Origin: an uncultured Asticcacaulis sp.
GTDB taxonomy: Bacteria; Pseudomonadota; Alphaproteobacteria; Caulobacterales; Caulobacteraceae
Direction: 5' to 3'
NCBI GenBank assembly: GCA_946480525.1
Contig: CAMLLA010000297.1
Location: 1-5,202 of the forward strand
Length of the DNA stretch: 5,202 nucleotides
Shown here: positions 1 to 5,202 of the stretch, piece after piece
Position numbering within the stretch: position 1 is the first letter of the stretch
Layout: every line of letters starts with the position of its first letter
Translations under genes and position numbers: made by a program
Notes under the pieces: generated by a model
What the model saw: only the letters and a program-made list of their open reading frames with translations
What the model was told of the DNA's origin: nothing
Database searches by the model: none

Positions 1-1
1 A

Positions 2-409
2 CTGCTGAAGCAAATGGCCGACAAGGACCCGGCCGTGGCCGAAAAGGCCGACCGCGAGTTCCACCTGATGCTGGCCCACGTGACCGGCAACGGCGCCCTG
101 ATCACGACGGTCGAGAACCTGTGGGACTGGCGCTACCGGTCGCCGCTGGCGCGCAACATCCTGTCGCGCGCGGCCGATCTCGGCATGGCGGCGCGCATTC
201 GTGAACACACGGCGATCGTCGATGCCTTGCGCAACCGGTCGCCCGCCGCCGCGCGCCAGGCCATGCACGACCATATGGACCGGGTTATCGAGCACCTGCT
301 CAATGCCACTGAAGACTTCGCCGTCGAAACCGCCAAAAAGGCGTCTACCGAGCGCCGCAGGGCTTTGGCCAAGAAGTTCAAGGCGCTGGCGATTTCGCTG
401 GAAGCTTAA
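2..409 (+). CDS. GntR/FadR-family transcriptional regulator, C-terminal FCD domain (5' end outside window)
   Basis: Partial gene: the reading frame is open from base 2 and ends at TAA 407-409, giving about 135 visible residues. They match the all-helical FCD effector domain of FadR-subfamily GntR regulators, which bind a small carboxylate or sugar acid, often through a metal. Numbering from base 2, the likely metal ligands are D17 and H21 (in DREFH), H69 (in REHTAIVDAL) and H91 (in MHDHM). The LWDWRYRSPL stretch (residues 40-49) resembles the UxuR/ExuR branch, so a sugar-acid (hexuronate-like) effector is possible, but this is inference. The N-terminal winged-helix DNA-binding domain, normally about 70 residues, lies left of the window, so the ATG at 14 is an internal methionine and not the start. 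The C-terminus ends in a basic Lys/Arg-rich tail (about residues 109-128). Its targets cannot be told from here. Confidence 0.88.
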   Translation: MLKQMADKDPAVAEKADREFHLMLAHVTGNGALITTVENLWDWRYRSPLARNILSRAADLGMAARIREHTAIVDALRNRSPAAARQAMHDHMDRVIEHLLNATEDFAVETAKKASTERRRALAKKFKALAISLEA

Positions 410-529
410 CCACGCGTCCAAAATCTGAGTCGCTCACAGCTTTATTCTGCTGACAAAATCCGTCGCGACTCGCGCTATGCCGATACCGCACCTATTTCCT
501 GACCACAGGCGGGTGCAAGAAGGGCAAAC
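410..529. other. Intergenic leader between the GntR-type gene and the ABC exporter operon
   Basis: This 120-base gap is less GC-rich than its flanking genes and probably holds the promoter of the exporter operon, but no convincing -35/-10 pair was found. It contains a perfect 7-base inverted repeat, GAGTCGC at 427-433 and GCGACTC at 465-471. Each arm carries a GANTC site, the target of the CcrM methyltransferase in Caulobacter-type bacteria. There is no hairpin followed by a T-run, so no intrinsic terminator for the upstream gene is visible. Confidence 0.4.
517..524 (+). promoter_or_regulatory. Ribosome binding site of the ABC ATPase gene
   Basis: The purine run AAGAAGGG lies 5 bases before the ATG at 530 and supports that start. 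Confidence 0.6.
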
Positions 530-1458
<929 letters not shown>

Positions 1459-1462
<4 letters not shown>

Positions 1463-2220
1463 ACTGGCATGCCATCCGCGAAATCTATGCCTTCGAACTT
1501 GGGCGGTCGATCCGCACCCTGTTCCAGAGCCTGGCCGCACCGGTCATTTCGACCTCCCTCTACTTCATCGTCTTCGGCTCGGCCATCGGTGGCCGCATGG
1601 CGGAAATCGACGGTGTCTCCTATGGCGCCTTCATCGTGCCGGGGCTGATCATGCTGACGGTCCTGACGGAAAGCACGTCCAACTCGTCCTTCGGTATCTA
1701 TTTGCCGAGGTTCACCGGGACGATTTATGAGGTCCTGTCGGCGCCGGTATCCGTCGCGGAAATCCTGATCGGCTATGTCGGGGCGGCGGCGACCAAATCC
1801 ATCGTGCTCGGTTGCGTCATCATGGCGACGGCGAGGCTGTTCGTGCCATATGAGATCGTCCATCCGGTCTGGACGGCGCTCTTCCTGATCCTGACCTCGG
1901 TGACCTTCTGCCTGTTCGGATTTATCCTTGGCGTCTGGGCCGACGGTTTCGAGAAGCTGCAGGTCGTGCCTATGCTGATCCTGTCGCCCCTGGCATTTCT
2001 CGGCGGGACCTTCTACTCGATCAAGATGCTGGCGGAACCGTGGGCGACGGTGGCCCTGTTCAACCCGATCGTCTACCTGATCAACGGTTTCCGCTGGGCC
2101 TTCTACGGCAAGGCCGACGTTTCGGTCTGGGTAAGCCTGGGCATGACCTTCGTTTTCATGGCGGTCTGCCTGGCGATCATCACCTGGATATTCCGGACGG
2201 GGTATCGGTTGAGAACGTGA
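1459..2220 (+). CDS. yadH: ABC-2 type exporter permease, YadH-like
   Basis: A 253-residue inner-membrane permease, partner of the ATPase just upstream (ATGA overlap at 1459-1462). Six hydrophobic segments are visible at about 24-45, 55-75, 104-129, 137-160, 168-188 and 223-246, the usual ABC-2 topology. The segment [12 protein letters not shown] (91-102) matches the conserved cytoplasmic region of this family that contacts the ATPase. The signature region at 175-215 (PLAFLGGTF, then [12 protein letters not shown]) is the hallmark ABC-2 motif before the last membrane segment. Length and motifs fit E. coli YadH (about 256 residues) and, more distantly, NodJ/polysaccharide-type permeases. With one ATPase and one permease, the working transporter is probably a dimer of each. 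No binding protein or membrane-fusion protein is encoded nearby, consistent with an exporter. The substrate cannot be inferred, and the symbol is by homology only. Confidence 0.92.
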
Positions 2221-2263
2221 GGTGAGGGGCGGCGAGTTTTCAGTCCACTCAGCCAGTGTTTTG

Positions 2264-2313
2264 CCCCTCATCCGGTCGCAAGCGACCACCTTCTCCCGGC
2301 AGGCGGGAGAAGG
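2264..2313. repeat. REP-like intergenic palindromic element with two hairpins
   Basis: The gap between the convergent exporter and response-regulator genes holds two adjacent perfect hairpins. The first has arms GGTCGC (2274-2279) and GCGACC (2282-2287) with a 2-base loop. The second has arms CCTTCTCCCG (2289-2298) and CGGGAGAAGG (2304-2313) with a 5-base loop. The layout (CCCCTCATCC lead, a variable palindrome, then CCTTCTCCCG and its complement) resembles, from memory, a dispersed intergenic repeat common in alphaproteobacterial genomes. Whether it is repeated in this genome cannot be seen here. It may fold in the 3' end of either convergent transcript and limit read-through or decay, but neither side has a T-run, so it is not a canonical intrinsic terminator. 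Confidence 0.65.
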
Positions 2314-2320
2314 AAAGGGT

Positions 2321-2962
2321 CTAGCCCTCCGCCAGCAGCTTCGCCGCCTGGCTGATATTGTCCTGGAGCGTGCGCAGGCCTGAAGCGTGGTCGCGGATTT
2401 CCGTTGCCGCGTGGCGCACGCCCGGTTCGTGCGAACTGCACAACGTACCCGCGCGCTCATAGATGGCGTTGGCCGGGTGCGTCAGGTTGGTGCTGCATAG
2501 CTTGAGCAGTTCGGCGGACGCGGCGTTCATGCCTTGCAGGTGGTGCAACTGGCGGCGCAGCCTGGCTTCGTCGCGGGCGTTGCGCAGCACATAGGCTATT
2601 TGATGCGACAGGACGCGCCAGTTTAATGGCTTGACGACGAACGACGTGGCGCCCAGCGCATAGGCCCGGTCGACCGCGGCCATGTCCTCGCGTCCGGTGG
2701 CGACCACGATCGGCAGGTGCCTCAGGGCGTCGGTCGACCGGACGCGTTCGATCAGCTCGAAGCCGTCCATACGCGGCATTTCCAGGTCGATCAGGGCGAT
2801 GTCGATTCCGCCTTCGTGCAGGCGGCCAAGCGCAACCATGCCGTCTTCGGCGACCTCGACCTCGACGTCGGGCGTGGCCAGGTGAACGATGGCGAATTCG
2901 CGCAGGATCGGATCGTCGTCGGCGACAAGCAGGCGGGCAGGTTCAAAGCATACAAAACTCAT
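2321..2962 (-). CDS. Response regulator with C-terminal degenerate DHp-like helices
   Basis: A 213-residue protein with an N-terminal receiver domain (about 10-126). The receiver residues are intact: acidic pocket D16/D17 in VADDDP, phospho-acceptor D59 in LIDLEMPRMDG, T89 and K111 in the VVKPL motif, so it should accept phosphate from a histidine kinase or phosphotransferase. There is no DNA-binding or GGDEF output domain. Instead, residues about 127-213 are helical: a charged linker, then STNLTHPANAI (157-167), which lines up with the kinase H-box pattern SHELRTPLNAI but has Thr where the phosphorylated His should be, and a second helix at about 182-210. This suggests a catalytically dead dimerisation domain or phosphotransfer-like partner surface (inference). 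The ATG start overlaps the stop of the upstream TadG-like gene by 4 bases (ATGA, 2959-2962), so the two are probably translated together. A weak GAAG-type ribosome site precedes it. The stop is TAG at 2321-2323. Confidence 0.88.
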   Translation of the reverse strand: MSFVCFEPARLLVADDDPILREFAIVHLATPDVEVEVAEDGMVALGRLHEGGIDIALIDLEMPRMDGFELIERVRSTDALRHLPIVVATGREDMAAVDRAYALGATSFVVKPLNWRVLSHQIAYVLRNARDEARLRRQLHHLQGMNAASAELLKLCSTNLTHPANAIYERAGTLCSSHEPGVRHAATEIRDHASGLRTLQDNISQAAKLLAEG

Positions 2963-4176
2963 TGCTTCAGTACCGTTCCGTTGGAGGGGCCGACGCCGGC
3001 GGGCACGGGAACGCCCGATCCGACATAGCGGTTGTTAATGACCAGGGTCGGACCGTTTTTGAGGCGAACCGAGCGCGCAACGATAATGCTCCAGTCGGAG
3101 TCCTCGGCGACACTGCCGGTAGATGTCACCTCAAGCGTCGCGTTCGGGATATAGATCGTGCCCAGAAGCTGACCGGCATTGTCCGAGCCGATGGTAAACG
3201 TCTTCTGGTTTTCGCGGGTCGTGGCGATCAGGAAGCCGGCAAATTGACCGGATTTCCGCGCCGTCAGCCGAATGTCGGCCTTGTCGGCGAAGTTGAAGAC
3301 GTTCAGCGGCCCGAAGATGAGGGCGACGTCGTTGCCCGTCAGCATCGAATTCTGCGACATGGTCAGGCCGCCCATGAAGTAGTGATCGCCAGGCTGCAGA
3401 TGCAGGCGCGCCTTGCCGACGACCAGGACAGGCAGGCAGTGGACCCCCGCGGGCAGGGTGGTATCGCTGAGGAGGGGGGTAATGCCGACCGCCACGCCGA
3501 CGTTCAGATTGCAAAGGCTTTGGGGATTGAGATTCATTCCCGCGAACGGATCGGGGATGGTCATGGCGCCGGAATTGCCCTTGGGATAGGTCGTGCCCGT
3601 GACGGTGCCGGCGGCCTGGATGCGCTCGGCAGTAATCGATCCCTGGTCGTTGACGTTGATATCGGTATTGGCGTGGATCAGGCAGCCAGGGGCGCGGATC
3701 TGCGAATTGTTGGCCAGTTCGATGCCGGCGCCTGAAGTCTGCAGGACGCACAGCGGCGTCTTTTGCAGTGCTTCGGCGGTCGCTGTCGCGGTCAGGGTCT
3801 TGTCGCCGATGCCGGTAATCGCCATAAGGGATTTGTGATCGGCCGTACCGTTGACGGTCACGGTTCCGGCGGCGTCATCGACGACGACGCTGAAGCGGAA
3901 GGCGCTGGGATCGGGCGCGCCGGCGACATTGCGCTGGGCCGTGACCGTTGCGGTCGTCGTGACTTCGCCGACCGTGTCGTATGAAGCGATCGCCAGTTTG
4001 CCGGCTCCGGCCAGGGCGCCGGTGTCGACGGCTTCCTGCAACAGTGAGCGGGCATTTGAAATTGTAAAGAATTCAAGAGCTCCCGCCACGGCCACAATAA
4101 TCGGTACAGCGGAGACGGCGAAGGTCATGGCAACATTTCCGCGCCGGTCCTGACCGTGCGCGACGAAAATATTCAC
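2959..4176 (-). CDS. TadG-like (TadE/TadG-family) pilus/surface protein with beta-helix-like C-terminal domain
   Basis: With the GTG start at 4176, 405 residues. The N-terminus has the Tad signature: DRRGNVAMTFAVSAVP (10-25), a membrane segment at about 16-38 followed by E35, then LLQEAVDTGALAGAG (45-59), typical of TadE/TadG-type proteins linked to Flp (Tad) pilus assembly. The protein would be anchored in the inner membrane with the rest in the periplasm. Residues about 141-390 are rich in short strand/turn repeats (CVLQTSGAGIELANNSQI, LPAGVHCLPVLVVGKARL, then GTIYIPNATLEV), suggesting a right-handed beta-helix as in many TadG C-termini. Four cysteines (C143, C165, C222, C247) could form two disulfides. 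No von Willebrand (MIDAS) domain is seen. The frame is open upstream to a TTG at 4266 and an ATG at 4245, but those codons are AT-rich with rare usage and lack a ribosome site, while GTG 4176 has AAGG six bases before it. No other tad genes are in view. Confidence 0.8.
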   Translation of the reverse strand: MNIFVAHGQDRRGNVAMTFAVSAVPIIVAVAGALEFFTISNARSLLQEAVDTGALAGAGKLAIASYDTVGEVTTTATVTAQRNVAGAPDPSAFRFSVVVDDAAGTVTVNGTADHKSLMAITGIGDKTLTATATAEALQKTPLCVLQTSGAGIELANNSQIRAPGCLIHANTDINVNDQGSITAERIQAAGTVTGTTYPKGNSGAMTIPDPFAGMNLNPQSLCNLNVGVAVGITPLLSDTTLPAGVHCLPVLVVGKARLHLQPGDHYFMGGLTMSQNSMLTGNDVALIFGPLNVFNFADKADIRLTARKSGQFAGFLIATTRENQKTFTIGSDNAGQLLGTIYIPNATLEVTSTGSVAEDSDWSIIVARSVRLKNGPTLVINNRYVGSGVPVPAGVGPSNGTVLKQ

Positions 4177-4182
4177 AATACG

Positions 4183-4186
4183 CCTT
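4183..4186 (-). promoter_or_regulatory. Ribosome binding site favouring the GTG 4176 start
   Basis: On the minus strand GCAAGGCG precedes GTG 4176 with 6 bases between AAGG and the start codon. The competing in-frame ATG at 4245 and TTG at 4266 have no purine-rich stretch at the right distance, so this site decides the start of the TadG-like gene. Confidence 0.4.
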
Positions 4187-4268
4187 GCCCATGTAAACAC
4201 CCGGGAAGCGTACACAAAAAGGCTTAAAATGCCGCTTATCGACATCGTTAACGCCGATGACAGCAATT

Positions 4269-4287
4269 ATGGTTAACGCGATGGTAA
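4269..4287 (-). promoter_or_regulatory. Putative CtrA binding site
   Basis: Read on the minus strand the sequence is TTAC-N7-TTAACCAT, against the CtrA consensus TTAA-N7-TTAAC with extended half-site TTAACCAT: the second half is perfect and the first has one mismatch, with exact 7-base spacing. Read on the plus strand it is TTAA-N7-GTAAC, also one mismatch, so it could act in either direction. It lies 93 bases from GTG 4176 and 43 bases from the kinase ATG at 4331. CtrA is the cell-cycle master response regulator of Caulobacterales and related orders and is known to control pilus genes. Occupancy here is inference. Confidence 0.55.
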
Positions 4288-4330
4288 CGGCCTTTCGCTA
4301 CCTCTCGGATGGGGCGGGCCGGACGAGCGT

Positions 4331-5202
4331 ATGCAAAGAGTCGAGAAAACAAAGCCGGCAAGGCCAAAGCCTGCCAAGCCGGGACGCAGGGCGTCGATCC
4401 GCGCGCGGCTGATGTGGCTGAGCCTGGGTTCGGTCGTGCTGTCGACCCTGCCTGTGGCTGGCCTGTTCGTCTATCATGAGGCGTCGCGCCAGGCCCAGGC
4501 GCGCTGGACGATCATGAGTTCCGCCGCCGAAGTGCTGGCGTCCAGCGCGGTCGATGCCGTCGAGACTCAGGACCAATCCCATGCCTTTGCCGCCATTCGT
4601 GCGGTTTCGCGCACGCCCGGCATCATCTACGGCCGGGTCGAGGACAGCAATCACGCTGTGCTGGCGGAAACCGGCACGGGCGCGCGCCTGCGCAACGACG
4701 TCAAGCTCAATGCCGATTTTCCGAGCCCGGGTGTCCTGCCGCTGTTGATGACGCGCAGTATCGAAGTCGAAGCGCCTGTCAGGATCGGCAATCGCACCAT
4801 CGGACGCGTCATCGTGGTGCATACGGCCGAGGGACTGGCCGCATCTCTGCTCCAGGCCCTGGCGGGGATGCTTGGCATTGCTGCGGTGACCCTGCTGGTG
4901 GCGCTCATGGTGACCCGACGCCTGCAAGCTGCCATGACCCGTCCGCTGGCCGATCTGTCGAAGTCGGTAGCTGCGATTGCCGAAGGCGATTTCACCCGCC
5001 GGGTCGAGGCGGCCGGCCAAGACGAACTGGGAGCCCTTGTCGACGGCTACAACGCCATGCTTGACGCCATTCGCCAGCGCGATGAACGCATCGCCGAGCA
5101 GATGCGCGGGCTGGAAGCCGAAGTGGCAGCGCGTACCCGGGACTATGTCGCGGCGCGCGATGAGGCCGTGGCCGCCAATGCCGCCAAGTCCGACTTCCTG
5201 GC
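4331..5202 (+). CDS. Membrane sensor histidine kinase, N-terminal part (3' end outside window)
   Basis: The frame is open from ATG 4331 to the right edge, showing 290 residues. An in-frame stop at 4274-4276 and no other start codon between fix the start; a weak GGACGAG ribosome site precedes it. In order: a basic, Lys/Pro-rich cytoplasmic tail (1-25, e.g. KTKPARPKPAKPGRR), membrane segment 27-48, a periplasmic sensor region of about 120 residues (49-168), membrane segment about 170-194, HAMP domain (about 195-248, with RPLADLSKSVAAIAEGDF and DELGALVDGYNAML), a coiled coil (249-283) and AAKSDFLA at the edge, the usual opening of a HisKA domain just before its H-box. The sensor part (AEVLASSAVDAVETQDQSHA onward) looks like the small CHASE8-type periplasmic domain, a tentative match. 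The catalytic domain and any hybrid receiver are out of view. It is divergent from the TadG-like/response-regulator operon and may be that regulator's partner (inference). Confidence 0.9.
   Translation, partial: MQRVEKTKPARPKPAKPGRRASIRARLMWLSLGSVVLSTLPVAGLFVYHEASRQAQARWTIMSSAAEVLASSAVDAVETQDQSHAFAAIRAVSRTPGIIYGRVEDSNHAVLAETGTGARLRNDVKLNADFPSPGVLPLLMTRSIEVEAPVRIGNRTIGRVIVVHTAEGLAASLLQALAGMLGIAAVTLLVALMVTRRLQAAMTRPLADLSKSVAAIAEGDFTRRVEAAGQDELGALVDGYNAMLDAIRQRDERIAEQMRGLEAEVAARTRDYVAARDEAVAANAAKSDFL

Larger units (their letters stand above)
4177..4330. other. Divergent promoter region between the TadG-like operon and the sensor kinase gene
   Basis: This 154-base region is clearly AT-richer than the genes on either side and separates two divergently transcribed units. 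It contains a CtrA-box match at 4269-4287 and three related GTTAACG-type words (4247-4253, 4272-4278 and, as GGTAACG, 4283-4289). No confident -10 element was found for either direction. GCTACCTC at 4297-4304 partly resembles the Caulobacter housekeeping -10 motif (GCTANAWC), but it lacks a -35 at the proper distance. Confidence 0.55.

Noticed and set aside
14..409. ATG 14 as the true start of a 131-residue protein
   Set aside because: The frame is open to the window's left edge, and the product is only the FCD half of a GntR-type regulator, so the real start lies outside the window.
450..481. CTGACA (450-455) and TATGCC (476-481) as a promoter for the exporter operon
   Set aside because: The 20-base spacing is too long and the -10 match is poor.
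2289..2313. The 10-base-stem hairpin as a Rho-independent terminator
   Set aside because: The stem is strong, but there is no T-run after it on either strand; it fits a REP-like repeat better.
2962..3735. 257-residue open frame on the plus strand opposite the TadG-like gene
   Set aside because: Gly/Arg/Asp-rich product with no motif, fully antisense to a gene with clear Tad features; a shadow frame.
4221..4237. A second CtrA box around TTAA at 4224-4227
   Set aside because: The neighbouring half-site is absent at 7-base spacing in both directions.
4298..5020. 240-residue open frame on the minus strand opposite the sensor kinase
   Set aside because: Arg/Gln/His-rich shadow. The plus strand here encodes a coherent protein with two membrane segments, HAMP and the start of HisKA.

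Overview
The window (about 60% GC, alphaproteobacterial codon use and motifs) most resembles chromosomal DNA of a Caulobacterales-type alphaproteobacterium such as Caulobacter or Asticcacaulis. This is inferred from a near-consensus CtrA box, a TadG-like protein, an alphaproteobacterial-style intergenic palindrome and the sensor-kinase type. No marker gene fixes the genus.

Layout. (1) Bases 2-409, plus strand: the C-terminal ligand-binding (FCD) half of a GntR/FadR-family regulator, cut by the window's left edge. (2) Bases 530-2220, plus strand: a two-gene ABC exporter operon, an ATPase and an ABC-2 permease overlapping by ATGA and closely resembling E. coli YadG/YadH. (3) Bases 2221-2320: a convergent gap holding a two-hairpin REP-like element. 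(4) Bases 2321-4176, minus strand: a second two-gene operon, a TadG-like surface/pilus-associated protein followed, with a 4-base ATGA overlap, by a response regulator whose C-terminal helices look like a degenerate histidine-kinase dimerisation domain. (5) Bases 4177-4330: a divergent, AT-richer promoter region with a strong CtrA-box match at 4269-4287. (6) From 4331 to the right edge, plus strand: the N-terminal 290 residues of a membrane sensor histidine kinase (two membrane segments, periplasmic sensor domain, HAMP, coiled coil, first residues of HisKA).

How they may work together. The YadGH-like pair forms one exporter of unknown substrate and has no evident link to the right half. The right half looks like a small signalling and cell-surface module: a divergent sensor kinase, a response regulator translationally coupled to a Tad-type surface protein, and a shared CtrA-box promoter region that could tie both to the cell cycle. 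The pairing of kinase and regulator is inferred from position only. No RNA genes, CRISPR arrays, insertion sequences or attachment sites were seen.
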